NCBI GenBank assembly: GCA_002712005.1 | Contig: PASP01000014.1 | Coordinates: 372,001 to 436,000, forward strand | Direction: 5' to 3' | DNA from: Halobacteriovoraceae bacterium | Lineage (GTDB): Bacteria > Bdellovibrionota > Bacteriovoracia > Bacteriovoracales > Bacteriovoracaceae | Length of the DNA stretch: 64,000 nucleotides | Shown: piece after piece, positions 26,785 through 36,070 of the stretch | Position numbering within the stretch: position 1 is the first letter of the stretch | How the letters are laid out: the number at the start of each line of letters is the position of its first letter | Made by a program: the position numbers and the translations under genes | Notes under the pieces: model-generated | Told to the model about the DNA's origin: nothing | The model's input: only the letters and a program-made list of their open reading frames with translations | Databases searched by the model: none

Positions 26785-28115
26785 AAGGTATCTTTTGCAT
26801 TGGAGAAGTGATCAGCTTCTTCTGGTCTTAATACAAAATTGTGGAGTCCTAGCTGATTGAAAATGAAGTCTGGGACTCTCACTCTATAGAAAATTCCTTT
26901 CTCATGATTACTTGTTTTAATAATATTTGTTTTCGAAGCAACTGCTGAATGAGCTGCACCTTCTTCATAAGGAATGAAGAGGTCATATTTTTGCTGTTTG
27001 TTGAGAAAATAATTAATGATTTCAGATCTCAAGTTTTTCATATCATCTTGATCAAATGAACTGACGACATAAGAATTAGGATGAACTCTCTTAACAATTT
27101 TTGCTTTGATAGGGTCGTTAAGGAGATCTTTCTTGTTAAATACAGTTACTTTTTCTGTGTCATGAACGCCTAGTTCATTAAGTACTTCTTCGGTAACTTG
27201 AAGATGTTTCTTATAATTCGGATCAGAAATATCACATACTATAATCAGTAAATCAGCCTCAAGTGCCGATTCTAGGGTTGTTTTAAAACCATCAATCAAA
27301 GTATTGGGCAGGTTAGAAATAAATCCAACGGTATCAATCATGATCATGGGTGGATGAGTATCAGGATTTAAGGTACGAAAAGTAGAATCGAGAGTTGCAA
27401 AGAGTTTATTCTCTTCTTTTATATCAACTTGGCACAGGCGATTCATAAGTGAAGACTTTCCTGCGTTTGTGTAGCCAACAAGTGCTGCTGTTACGGCTTG
27501 GTTTTGTCTTTTCTTTTTCTGTTGTTCTCTAGATTTTGCAATGAGCTTTAATTCCTTTTTATAAAACTCAATCCTTTGACGAATAATACGTCTATCGAGC
27601 TCAATTTGCTTTTCACCTTCACCACCGCGAACACCAATTCCACCTCTTTGTCGTCCTAGGTGAGACCAAAAGCCTGAAAGACGAGGAAGTACATATTGAA
27701 GACGTGAGATTTCAATTTGTATTTTGGCATCCCGAGTTCGAGCATGTTTGGCAAAGATTTCTAAAATAACATGAACTCTATCTACAACAGCGAGACCGGT
27801 TATTTTTCTTATATTTCTAATTTGCGAAGCCGTTAATTCAAAATCAAAAACCAGAAGAGTGGAACCTTCATCCTTAGCTTGGTCTGCAATTTCTTTGAGT
27901 TTACCAGAACCTAAAATGGTCGCTGGATCTAATGAGTTTCTGGTCTGCACATACTGGTAACCCGCTTCAATATCTAAAGTGCGCAGTAATTCTCTTAACT
28001 CAGTTAAAGAGCGTCCCGTTTCTATTTCTGATTTATGCTCTTCAAAACGAGGGCAAATGATAGAAACCAGAGAAGCTCGAGCATCTTGAGAAATATGAAA
28101 TTCATTATCTAACAT
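26781..28115 (-). CDS. hflX: GTPase HflX
   Basis: Ribosome-splitting GTPase. The N-terminal HflX domain contains LDPATILGSGKL, and the glycine-rich linker SHLGRQRGGIGVRGGEGEKQ precedes the G domain. G1 is GYTNAGKSS, G3 DTVGF and G4 FNKKD. Start ATG 28115 (second of TTG-ATG) is chosen because AGGA lies 7 bases upstream. It follows panC by 8 bases in the same operon, which begins with coaBC. Length 444 aa is typical. Confidence 0.94.
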   Translation of the reverse strand: MLDNEFHISQDARASLVSIICPRFEEHKSEIETGRSLTELRELLRTLDIEAGYQYVQTRNSLDPATILGSGKLKEIADQAKDEGSTLLVFDFELTASQIRNIRKITGLAVVDRVHVILEIFAKHARTRDAKIQIEISRLQYVLPRLSGFWSHLGRQRGGIGVRGGEGEKQIELDRRIIRQRIEFYKKELKLIAKSREQQKKKRQNQAVTAALVGYTNAGKSSLMNRLCQVDIKEENKLFATLDSTFRTLNPDTHPPMIMIDTVGFISNLPNTLIDGFKTTLESALEADLLIIVCDISDPNYKKHLQVTEEVLNELGVHDTEKVTVFNKKDLLNDPIKAKIVKRVHPNSYVVSSFDQDDMKNLRSEIINYFLNKQQKYDLFIPYEEGAAHSAVASKTNIIKTSNHEKGIFYRVRVPDFIFNQLGLHNFVLRPEEADHFSNAKDTF

Positions 28116-28123
28116 CAAATATC

Positions 28124-28966
28124 CTAAATTAAGAGGTTATCTATAAGTCGAGTATCTCCCAGGATAAAAGCCCCTGCAACTACAACTTTACCATATCCTT
28201 CATAGCTAGTGGGGATATTTCCCGTTAAGCTCTGAGTTTCTAGTAATTCAATATATTGGAATCTTAGATCTTCTTGAAGGGTGACATCTCGGAAGCTAAT
28301 CGCTGAACTCTTTCCTTGATTCTTATATACGTTTGCGATTTCATTTAGTTTTTGGTTGAGTTTAACCGCTTCCTCTCTTTGAGTACTATTTAAGTACTGA
28401 TTTCGGCTCGATAGGGCCAACCCATCTTCCTCTCTAATAATGGGACACATGTGAAGTCGAATGGGAAGCATAAGGTCTTTGGCCATTCTTTCAATGATCT
28501 TAAATTGTTGAAAATCTTTTTGACCAAAATAGGCTTGATCTGCTTTAGTTAGAGCGAAGAGTTGATAGACTACTGTCGTAACTCCCGAGAAGTGGCCATC
28601 TCTGAAGCGGCCACAAAGTACTTTATCGAGTCCATTTACACTAATAGATGTTTGGAAGTTTTCAGGATAGATTTCATCATTACTTTCAGGATTAAAAATG
28701 ATCAGGCGATCACTTCCTTCGAGAGTGGCGAGTTTATTGAGATCTTCCTCAAGTGTTCTTGGATATTGGTCGAAGTCTTCATTAGGGCCAAATTGCTTAG
28801 GATTAACAAATATAGTGACGACTACATTTTCATTTTCGTTAAGGGCCCTCTGAGTTAATGATAAATGCCCTTGATGGAGATTACCCATCGTGGGAACTAG
28901 TCCAAGCGTAGACTTAAGGTCGTTTCTCCAGTTAAGAAATTCAATTCTTTTTCGAAAGAGTTTCAT
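28124..28966 (-). CDS. panC: Pantoate-beta-alanine ligase PanC
   Basis: Joins pantoate and beta-alanine with ATP to make pantothenate. It has the nucleotidyltransferase HIGH-like motif TMGNLHQGHLSL, then VVTIFVNPKQFGPNEDF, QAYFGQKDFQQF and LALSSRNQYL. At 280 aa it has standard length. The reading frame runs further upstream into coaBC, but ATG 28966 has a GAGGATCA ribosome site and gives the expected N-terminus (LGLVPTMG after a short beta strand). It lies 7 bp after coaBC and upstream of hflX. Confidence 0.95.
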   Translation of the reverse strand: MKLFRKRIEFLNWRNDLKSTLGLVPTMGNLHQGHLSLTQRALNENENVVVTIFVNPKQFGPNEDFDQYPRTLEEDLNKLATLEGSDRLIIFNPESNDEIYPENFQTSISVNGLDKVLCGRFRDGHFSGVTTVVYQLFALTKADQAYFGQKDFQQFKIIERMAKDLMLPIRLHMCPIIREEDGLALSSRNQYLNSTQREEAVKLNQKLNEIANVYKNQGKSSAISFRDVTLQEDLRFQYIELLETQSLTGNIPTSYEGYGKVVVAGAFILGDTRLIDNLLI

Positions 28967-28973
28967 TGATCCT

Positions 28974-30212
28974 CTATTGTAAAATTTGGTTGAGTACTTG
29001 GTTGGCCATTTCTGACTTTGAAAGAGTTTGAGCAGGAGAGAGTTTACCTTGATTATTAACAAAGCGATAAAGAGCCTCTTGAGTTCCAAAGCCCCTTTGC
29101 TCCCCATCTTTGTTGATAAGCCCTGTGGATACTTGGGTGCCAACAAGAAAATCAACAGGCTTACGATTATACTTTTCTGCTAAAACTTCATCGGTTAATT
29201 CAGTCTCTGCTGCGAATCCAACAATCTTCTGATTGGGTGATTTAATCTCTAAGACAGATTTTAAAATATCTTGGGATTGAGCAATTTCTAAACTATTTCC
29301 GAGTGTCGCTTTTTTGAGTTTATTTTCTGATTGAGAGACACTTGGAAAATAGAAGTCACCAATTGCCGCTGTAGAAATATAGTAATCACATTCTTTGAAG
29401 TGGAAGTGGACTCGGTCATGCATTTGATCGGTCGTCGTCACTCTTTCTAGCTCGAAAAGAGGATGTTCGGAAAAACGATCTAAATCACGGGTTGCGTACT
29501 TTCCTGCAATGACAGTTGTACGAATACCTCTTGCCAGGGATTCTTTTATGAATGGAACAGCCGTTTGGCCGGTGCTTGCATTAGTGAGATAGCGAACAGA
29601 ATCAAGAGGAGCTAAAGTTGCACCTGTTGTAAGAAGTAGTTTCTTATTTTGGTCTTTTAAAGTGAAACTTTCAGTCAATGCAGCAATCGTCTCAATATCT
29701 TGAAGTTTACCTTCTCCTTCATCACCACAGGCCAATTTTCCTGAACTCGTATTTCCAACAAAGACGTAGGGCAGAGTGTTTAAACGTTTTAAATTTTCTG
29801 AAGTGAAGGGATGAGTAAGCATTAATGTATTCATAGCAGGAAAAACGAGAAGAGGTTTCTCTTTATTCCAGGCCAAGAACATTGATGTTATTAAATTTGA
29901 AGCTTTACCGTGGGAAAAGTCTGAAAGCGTATTTGCACTTAAGGGAGCTACGACCATAACGTCTGCCCACTTAATAAGGTTGATATGTAAAACCGGGCCT
30001 TCTCCTTGATCTAGATTTTGCATGGTAAAGTCATCTTGAGGACCATAGACTTTTGTAGCACCTAGGTAACTGAAGGTCTCGAGTTTGATAAATTTAAGTG
30101 CCCCTGAAGAAAGAATGACTCTAACTTCATGGCCGGCTTTTACATATTGTCGTGTGAGGTCATAGGCTTTGTAGGCGCTAATAGACCCAGTGACACAAAG
30201 GGTTATTTTCAT
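28974..30212 (-). CDS. coaBC: Bifunctional phosphopantothenoylcysteine synthetase/decarboxylase CoaBC
   Basis: Converts 4'-phosphopantothenate and cysteine to 4'-phosphopantetheine. The N-terminal flavoprotein decarboxylase (CoaC) begins ITLCVTGSISAYKA and has PAMNTLML (substrate-binding PxMN) and the catalytic-cysteine motif ACGDEGEGKL. The C-terminal synthetase (CoaB) starts at LLTTGATLAPLDSVRYLTN and contains VGFAAET. Length 412 aa is typical of the fusion. It is the first gene of coaBC-panC-hflX. Confidence 0.95.
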   Translation of the reverse strand: MKITLCVTGSISAYKAYDLTRQYVKAGHEVRVILSSGALKFIKLETFSYLGATKVYGPQDDFTMQNLDQGEGPVLHINLIKWADVMVVAPLSANTLSDFSHGKASNLITSMFLAWNKEKPLLVFPAMNTLMLTHPFTSENLKRLNTLPYVFVGNTSSGKLACGDEGEGKLQDIETIAALTESFTLKDQNKKLLLTTGATLAPLDSVRYLTNASTGQTAVPFIKESLARGIRTTVIAGKYATRDLDRFSEHPLFELERVTTTDQMHDRVHFHFKECDYYISTAAIGDFYFPSVSQSENKLKKATLGNSLEIAQSQDILKSVLEIKSPNQKIVGFAAETELTDEVLAEKYNRKPVDFLVGTQVSTGLINKDGEQRGFGTQEALYRFVNNQGKLSPAQTLSKSEMANQVLNQILQ

Positions 30213-30334
30213 GCCCCCAATATTCCATAGAATTTAAAGGACGTCCATACTTTTAGAAGGAAATATAAGGGGTTAAGGTATTGTTTATATTATAGTTTAA
30301 ATGAAAAGAGATTGAGAAAAACAAAGGTTTTAAT

Positions 30335-32380
30335 TTGAAGAAGACACATCTCATACCATGGGTGATTTTACTTTTTTTATATTCGGCATTCTGCATGTGG
30401 GGACCACGAATTTATATCTTTGAGCAGTCGGTAAAAGAATACGGTTTAAATAAGAAGAATGACTTTCTTTTTCCTGTGAATCTAGACGAGGTTTCTGGAT
30501 TAAAGCTAAAGGAAATTCCAGCCTTTTCAAAGGCTCATAAATTTATGCCTCTCATCCTTCACTCAAAGAAATGGTCTTTTATAGGTTGGAATTATAAGAG
30601 GCAACTCATTTTTACGGACAAACTAGGTTTTCTTAATTTCTATAATTTAGACAGCTTAAAAATGGAGAAGAAAGTTAGAATGACCTCAGGTAGTCCAACC
30701 TCTAACTATTTGCTTAGTGAAAAAAATGAAGAAATTTATTTAAAAGTTAAAAAGGACAAAGATTCTTTTCAAATCATAAGTGTATATGATTTTGAAGGAA
30801 ATCTAAAAAGAGAAATAGAGATCGATCTCAAAAACCTCTATGAAAGGAGAAGACGTGGGACAGGTGATTGGGTTGAAGATAAAGTATGGTGTAAAACAGG
30901 ATTAAGCCTAAATAAGTCTGAGAATACTCTATTTTTCGGTTGTTCAATAAAGTCTCAAGTCTATGACTTAAAAAGAGAGCTTAAATTCTACGGAACTCAT
31001 CAAGGTGTGAATGGGTCCATTGTGCAAGTTGATATAAAAGAAGGAGATAAAAAGAGAATTTTTCTCACTTCAAAAAAGACTGAGCTAAAAGGAAGTGGTC
31101 TGGATACTGGAATTTATTTATCCGGAGGAAGTCTTCCTATTGTGGATGAGAAGATATTTGCAGCCACAGGAAATGGACCTATCGAGAGTAACTTGAATCA
31201 CGGTTGCTCACTCTTACGGCTTAACTCTGAAAATCTATTTTACGAAGAGAAGCTACTTCCTCATCCCTTTTATGATAATGAATGTCACTCTCTTAATTTG
31301 GATATGGCGAGTTCTTCTCCTGTTTTTACAAAAGATGATAACTCTAATAAAGACTATGGATTCATTGTAAATAAAAGTGGTGAACTCATTGCTTTTGACA
31401 CCCAAAGTATGGGTCGTAATTTTCAAAAAAGACTTCAGGTGAGTGAGCTTCCCCACTATGCTCAAGGTGCTATCGGAAAAATACCTTATCAGGTAAAACA
31501 AAGTGCAGCCTTTTTTACTCATTTTAGAAAAACGAATCGAGGTGTTGTAAGCTTTTATTCCACAGGAGCATTATTTCAAGAAGATTTTTTTCAGAAACAA
31601 GGCTTCAAAAAAGATCGTTGTATTGGAGAATTATCAGAGGGTGATTATCAACTCTTATATTCTGGAAGACTGAGAGATAATTTCTTGATTGTACCAAAAG
31701 GCAAGGTGTCGAATTCTTTGCAAGAAAGAATAACTCCAGAATTTATTCCACGGCATCCTCCTTTTCTCTATCCCACGAAGGGATTATGGCCATATTACAA
31801 ATTAGTGGATGAATTCACGATCAATTATAAGGATCGAAGCGAAGAGCAGAATTTGTCTCAATCCTTGGGGAGAAAGCTGACTCTGTATTTTATGGATCGT
31901 GATGAAGAAAGTTTTATTTTATCCTCTGACTTCCGTTCCTTACAAAATATAAGTAAAGAAGGTTGGGATAAACTCACCGATTTCAATTCTATGATTCGAT
32001 CATCCCGTTGTGATTCAGACTATTCATTATGGGTCTACAAGAAAGAGGTGGAGACCAAAGATACTCATGGAGTAAAGGGGTTTGTCGTTTCAGATCAAAG
32101 ATTTAAAGAAGTCTTTACTTATGAATCTTTAAAATATCCTCGAATTGAAGCTTCTAAGCACCCTGTCGTTCTTTTTAAAAGAAGAGGGGAACTTCATCTT
32201 CTTTATATTTATCGGACAGATAAGAAGTCCTTTTTGGAAATGATTAACTTTGAAACGAAGCAGACTATTTTTGAAAAAAGTTTCGATGGAATTATTCATT
32301 TTTCAGCTCCTCTCATAACAGAGCATGAGGTTCTAATACCTACAAAAGATAAGGGAATGATTTATTTTGAATTTGAATGA
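30335..32380 (+). CDS. Large membrane-anchored beta-propeller-like protein of unknown function
   Basis: 681 aa. One N-terminal hydrophobic helix (residues ~7-25, no clear cleavage site) suggests an inner-membrane anchor with a periplasmic body. The body is rich in short beta strands with repeated aromatic and glycine turns, for example GFLNFYNLDSLKMEKKVRM, GSIVQVDIKEGD and GELIAFDTQSMGRN, resembling PQQ-type or WD-like propeller blades. No catalytic motif stands out. TTG 30335 has an AAAGG ribosome site. It is divergent from coaBC and its 3' end overlaps the convergent coaX by 19 bases. Unrecognised family. Confidence 0.65.
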   Translation: MKKTHLIPWVILLFLYSAFCMWGPRIYIFEQSVKEYGLNKKNDFLFPVNLDEVSGLKLKEIPAFSKAHKFMPLILHSKKWSFIGWNYKRQLIFTDKLGFLNFYNLDSLKMEKKVRMTSGSPTSNYLLSEKNEEIYLKVKKDKDSFQIISVYDFEGNLKREIEIDLKNLYERRRRGTGDWVEDKVWCKTGLSLNKSENTLFFGCSIKSQVYDLKRELKFYGTHQGVNGSIVQVDIKEGDKKRIFLTSKKTELKGSGLDTGIYLSGGSLPIVDEKIFAATGNGPIESNLNHGCSLLRLNSENLFYEEKLLPHPFYDNECHSLNLDMASSSPVFTKDDNSNKDYGFIVNKSGELIAFDTQSMGRNFQKRLQVSELPHYAQGAIGKIPYQVKQSAAFFTHFRKTNRGVVSFYSTGALFQEDFFQKQGFKKDRCIGELSEGDYQLLYSGRLRDNFLIVPKGKVSNSLQERITPEFIPRHPPFLYPTKGLWPYYKLVDEFTINYKDRSEEQNLSQSLGRKLTLYFMDRDEESFILSSDFRSLQNISKEGWDKLTDFNSMIRSSRCDSDYSLWVYKKEVETKDTHGVKGFVVSDQRFKEVFTYESLKYPRIEASKHPVVLFKRRGELHLLYIYRTDKKSFLEMINFETKQTIFEKSFDGIIHFSAPLITEHEVLIPTKDKGMIYFEFE

Positions 32381-33126
32381 TGATGAATAGCAATACTAAA
32401 AAGACTTTGATGAATTAGGTGAGGATAATAATTTTCTAAGGAAAAGACTTCCGACAGGATCTTACCTGTTCCACCGGTGATCACTGGTGTATGGGAAGAG
32501 TACTCGCCAAGAATATAGGTAAGTATCGATTTAAGATATACCTTTGTTGCCTCTAAGATGGCATCCTCTGTATTGTGAGGGAGATCTTCTTCTAAAGAAG
32601 AGAGTGCCTTATTTAATTGAGGTAGTTTTTGACCTCGGTTATAAGAACTGAGAAAAGCATTTATCCCTGGAAGGATGAAGCCCCCTTGAAAACCGTCTTG
32701 ATCAATGAGGTCAATCGTTATGAATGTCCCAGCATCAATAAGAAGAATTCTTTCTTGAGGAAAGAGTTTGTGGATAAAGTAACTTTGATAAAGTCTATCT
32801 TCGCCCAAAGTCTTAGAATAGTGAACAGGCATATCTATAAATGCTCTCTCTGTTCTCAGATGGTCCAGTCTATTACTTTGATCAATATTCATTCGGGTTA
32901 CATTTGAGCTGACCCAGTTCATTTCTTTTGTAAAAGAGGAGAGTCCTTTTTCAGGAGAAAGAGGAGAGACTGAGATAAGTTCTCCTTTTTGAAATTCACC
33001 AATATGGGGATGACTATTTCCTAAGTCTACGGTGTACCAAGGTTCTTTTGCCAAATTATGGCAAGCAATTAAATTTTGAAAGTGATCAAAAATTCTTTGA
33101 TCAATGGAGGCTTTCGTTACTTTCAT
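32362..33126 (-). CDS. coaX: Type III pantothenate kinase CoaX
   Basis: Phosphorylates pantothenate, the committing step of CoA synthesis. Type III features are present: the phosphate-binding DLGNSH near residues 34-39, the pantothenate-site GEDRLYQSYF, catalytic-Asp segment LLIDAGTFITIDLI, GGFILPG, and TGGTGKIL near the end. There is a ~33-residue N-terminal extension before the first strand, unusual for CoaX. ATG 33126 overlaps panB by 26 bases and lacks a strong ribosome site, so coupling to panB is likely. The gene ends inside the 3' end of the convergent propeller-like gene. Confidence 0.9.
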   Translation of the reverse strand: MKVTKASIDQRIFDHFQNLIACHNLAKEPWYTVDLGNSHPHIGEFQKGELISVSPLSPEKGLSSFTKEMNWVSSNVTRMNIDQSNRLDHLRTERAFIDMPVHYSKTLGEDRLYQSYFIHKLFPQERILLIDAGTFITIDLIDQDGFQGGFILPGINAFLSSYNRGQKLPQLNKALSSLEEDLPHNTEDAILEATKVYLKSILTYILGEYSSHTPVITGGTGKILSEVFSLENYYPHLIHQSLFSIAIHHHSNSK

Positions 33127-33922
33127 CGTTATTTGAATTTTCCTCATTCTTAAAACGAGCAAGATACTTATTAAGCACTTCTTTCTTCACTTCAAAGAGA
33201 TCGGCCATGGGCTTGCAGAAACTAGGAGGTTGGTTAGGGCCTAGTTTTAAAAGATCATTGATAACGAGAACTTGACCGTCTGTTTTTTGGCCACTTCCAA
33301 TTCCAACTGTAGGAATTTTAAGATTTTCAGAAATTCTTTGAGCAAGAGTCTCTTCTACAAATTCAAGAACAATGGCAAAGCAGCCCGCTTTTTCAAGTTC
33401 CATCGCCTCTTTATAGATACGGGCTTCGGAAGCATTTGTTTTACCATGGACATAATATCCCCCTTGTTGATGAACGCTTTGGGGGGTTAGTCCAATATGT
33501 CCCATTACGGGGATACCGACTTCAGTAAGTCTTGTAATTAATTCTAAAAAAATAGGGGATGCGCCTTCAAGCTTTACGGCTTCAGCCTTTGTTTTTTGAA
33601 AAATTTCGATGGCACTCTCTAGTCCTTTATCAATAGTGGCATAAGAACCAAAAGGAAGGTCTATAACGGTGAATTTTGAGGGGGCTCCTCTCTTAACGGC
33701 AGCTCCAAAGGTGATCATGTCATTTAACGTAACTTCTACAGTCGTGTCATAGCCTAGAACTACATTTCCGACAGAGTCTCCCACAAGAATCATGTCCAGT
33801 TCAGTTTGGTCTAGCAGTTGAGCTGTTTGAAAGTCGTATGCCGTGAGCATGGATAAAGGGGCGGCGCCTTTGTGGAGTTTTCTTTTTTTAATTTTTCTCT
33901 TATTGAGAGAGGGAGCTTTCAT
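33101..33922 (-). CDS. panB: 3-methyl-2-oxobutanoate hydroxymethyltransferase PanB
   Basis: Transfers a hydroxymethyl group from methylene-THF to 2-ketoisovalerate, giving ketopantoate. Family motifs are intact: MLTAYDFQTAQLLDQ, LVGDSVGNVVLGYDTTVEVTL, PVMGHIGLTPQSVHQQGGY, VPTVGIGSGQKTDGQVLVIND. Length 273 aa is typical. It overlaps coaX by 26 bases and follows the KARI-like gene by 63 bp, forming a minus-strand pantothenate set. Confidence 0.95.
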   Translation of the reverse strand: MKAPSLNKRKIKKRKLHKGAAPLSMLTAYDFQTAQLLDQTELDMILVGDSVGNVVLGYDTTVEVTLNDMITFGAAVKRGAPSKFTVIDLPFGSYATIDKGLESAIEIFQKTKAEAVKLEGASPIFLELITRLTEVGIPVMGHIGLTPQSVHQQGGYYVHGKTNASEARIYKEAMELEKAGCFAIVLEFVEETLAQRISENLKIPTVGIGSGQKTDGQVLVINDLLKLGPNQPPSFCKPMADLFEVKKEVLNKYLARFKNEENSNNDESNESLH

Positions 33923-33985
33923 GTTGTTTTCTCTTCGTTTTTCTCTTCGTTTTTTTCTTTATCGATTTTCTTTCTTATATTGTGC

Positions 33986-34924
33986 CTATTTGGGAATGAG
34001 GTCTTTTTTTAGTTGGTTAAAGGTATCTTGGATCTCAGACGAGGACCACCGTTGGAGAACCCTAGTTCGAACCGCTTCGATATCTGTTTCTTGGACCTCT
34101 TTAAAAAAGTCACCATTCCAAATGTTATGACGCATATCTTCTATGATTCTTTGCTGTTCTTTGTCAAAAATTCTTTCTTGGGCAAACTCGCTTCCTACCA
34201 ATGCATGGGGACTTATGAGTTTAAAGAACTCTTCAGGTCCCATTTTTACCATGGCATCGGCTATAAGCTTGACTTCGAGCCAACACTCCATAAAGGCCAA
34301 TTCCTTAGGTATATCGTGGGATCTCAATAGGTCATAGGACTGCTTTGCTGCATAGGGAAGAAGCCCACAGAGCAGGGATTGTTCACTAAAGAGATCTGCA
34401 CGGGCCTCTTGTTCAAAAGTGACTTCAAAAGGGCCGGCAGTTACACCTAGAGCTTGAGATAGCTTTAAAATGAGCTCTTTACTGGGTTTAGGGCCCTCAA
34501 GATCATTAGGAGATAAGCAATAAACAGCCCCCAGTTTTCCTTTTTGTTCGTATTGATAGCGAATTTCGCTAGCGATGGCCTTGATGGCCAAAAGATTAAA
34601 ACTCCATTGAGGAAAGAGCTCTGGAAGAGAGTGCTCAGTAATACTTGCGCCATGAGCGACAATTATGACAGCTCCTTGGGAAATTTGATCTTTATAAGTC
34701 TGTAAAAAGTTTAAATGCTCAGCATCAGGAATAAGGAGAAAAATGAGCTTACTCGATTTGAGGTCTTCACATAGAGAAAACCCCTTTTGAGAAACGAGCT
34801 CATAAGAGGAACTGTCTTTTCTTAGAAAAACTTGAGCCTCGATATTAGAGTCTCTTAAATTTGAAATCCATGCTCGAGTTTGTGAACCAAAGCCTATAAA
34901 GGTAGGATTCATTTGAGCTAACAT
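33986..34924 (-). CDS. Ketol-acid reductoisomerase-like protein (candidate ketopantoate reductase)
   Basis: A Rossmann domain starts at TFIGFGSQTRAWI, and a knotted helical domain contains FEVTFEQEARADLFSEQSLLCG, the metal-binding region diagnostic of acetohydroxyacid isomeroreductase (IlvC). Class I length (~330 aa). Two possible starts are ATG 34924 and ATG 34912; the frame also opens at 34969. No other ilv gene is nearby; the neighbours are panB and coaX. KARI enzymes can reduce ketopantoate, and no PanE is visible in the window. The likely role is therefore ketopantoate to pantoate, alone or together with branched-chain synthesis. The motifs place the family firmly; the substrate is inference. 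Confidence 0.8.
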   Translation of the reverse strand: MLAQMNPTFIGFGSQTRAWISNLRDSNIEAQVFLRKDSSSYELVSQKGFSLCEDLKSSKLIFLLIPDAEHLNFLQTYKDQISQGAVIIVAHGASITEHSLPELFPQWSFNLLAIKAIASEIRYQYEQKGKLGAVYCLSPNDLEGPKPSKELILKLSQALGVTAGPFEVTFEQEARADLFSEQSLLCGLLPYAAKQSYDLLRSHDIPKELAFMECWLEVKLIADAMVKMGPEEFFKLISPHALVGSEFAQERIFDKEQQRIIEDMRHNIWNGDFFKEVQETDIEAVRTRVLQRWSSSEIQDTFNQLKKDLIPK

Positions 34925-34988
34925 ATTCACACCATTGATTTGAAGATATAATGGTGCAGTATTTACCATAATTTATTAACGAGATCGA

Positions 34989-35861
34989 ATGATTAGTGTA
35001 AGCCCGTCACTACATTTATTAGATGGAAGAAGTCCAAATCGAGAAGATATTGGCCTTTTGTTGGAAAACTCAGCCTATTTATGGGGCAGCTCTGTTTTTA
35101 CAACAGCTCTTATTCACAAAGGAAATCTAGCCTTTCATGACTATCATTTGAAAAGATTGATAGAAAGCGCGAAATGGTTGTGGAGTAAGGATTACTTAGA
35201 AGAATGGATTACAAATTCTTGGAATGAATCTTTTCTCCATCTTAGAGAGCAGCATTTTAAAGAAGAATTTTATAAGCTGCGATTTACTCTCTTTAAAGAT
35301 CCACAAAATGAAATCCATTCGCATCTTTGTCTGTCTCCATTTTCGAAGGGGACGATGGGAGTAGAACTCGAATTAACTCCTGTACCCATCTTCTTTCCTC
35401 GAAGAGAAGAGGAGCTAACCTTTGATCCTAAAGTCGGGTCTTATTTAGAAACCTTTCGTTCTTGGAGCCAAGCTCAGGCCATGCCTCTTTTTTATGATAA
35501 AGAGGGCCTAGTCTTAGAAACTCCAATTTCAAATATTTTCTTTTACAATAAAAAGAGTAAAGAAGACGTATTTATATACCCTTATGTGAAAGGACAAATG
35601 CTGTTGGGGATTGGACTTGAGCAGGGATTAAAGGGATTATCACTAAGACAGGAGAGTCTAAATATTGAACAACTCGATAAGTTCACCCATGCCTTTGTAA
35701 TCAACTCTTTAAGGGGTCCTCAACCTGTGCTAAGTTTAGGAAAGTCATTTCTTTGGAAAGAGGACGATATAAGTAAAAACCTTTTTCAAAGAGTCTTGAA
35801 GCAATTTAATCAAAATATTGAAAAAAGTCAGAGGAAATTATGGCCAATGGAAAAGTGCTAA
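34989..35861 (+). CDS. Class IV aminotransferase / aminodeoxychorismate lyase-like
   Basis: PLP-dependent fold-type IV protein. It begins near LLLENSAYLWGSSVFTTALIHKG and FHDYHLKRLIESAK, contains the PLP-lysine region DPKVGSYLE (usually K-x3-Y) and ETPISNIFFYN, the phosphate-binding loop, and ends with VINSLRGPQPV. Length 290 aa is typical of PabC, branched-chain or D-amino-acid members; the substrate cannot be assigned. It is divergent from the KARI-like gene and overlaps yacG by 22 bases. Confidence 0.83.
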   Translation: MISVSPSLHLLDGRSPNREDIGLLLENSAYLWGSSVFTTALIHKGNLAFHDYHLKRLIESAKWLWSKDYLEEWITNSWNESFLHLREQHFKEEFYKLRFTLFKDPQNEIHSHLCLSPFSKGTMGVELELTPVPIFFPRREEELTFDPKVGSYLETFRSWSQAQAMPLFYDKEGLVLETPISNIFFYNKKSKEDVFIYPYVKGQMLLGIGLEQGLKGLSLRQESLNIEQLDKFTHAFVINSLRGPQPVLSLGKSFLWKEDDISKNLFQRVLKQFNQNIEKSQRKLWPMEKC

Positions 35862-36070
35862 ATGTAGCTTGTCCTAAATGCAAAGAATCTTTCAATTATT
35901 ACGAGTCAAGTTTTCGTCCCTTTTGTAGTGAAAGATGTAAAGAAGTTGATTTAGGTCTTTGGTTTACTGAAACTTATAAAGTGGCTTCGAAAGAACAACT
36001 TAATTAAGAAGATATGCAAGCTGTGATCTCTAACTTGGAAGAGTCTAATCAAGGTGGTCATAATGAGTAA
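35840..36070 (+). pseudogene. yacG: DNA gyrase inhibitor / zinc-ribbon protein YacG, probably interrupted by TAA
   Basis: ATG 35840 encodes MANGKVLNVACPKCKESFNY followed by FRPFCSERCKEVDLGLWF. The CxxC...CxxxC zinc pattern and the FRPFCSERC-x3-DLG-x-W signature are diagnostic of YacG. It ends at TAA 36005-36007 (55 aa), but the same frame stays open through EDMQAVISNLEESNQ to TAA 36068-36070. That second stop overlaps the suhB start by 8 bases (ATGAGTAA), a typical coupling arrangement. The first TAA is therefore probably a GAA-to-TAA change; a naturally short YacG cannot be excluded because the zinc core is complete either way. Confidence 0.75.

Noticed and set aside
33986-34924. Plain IlvC of branched-chain amino acid synthesis
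   Set aside because: Not excluded, but no ilv neighbours and direct linkage to panB; kept as KARI-like without symbol.
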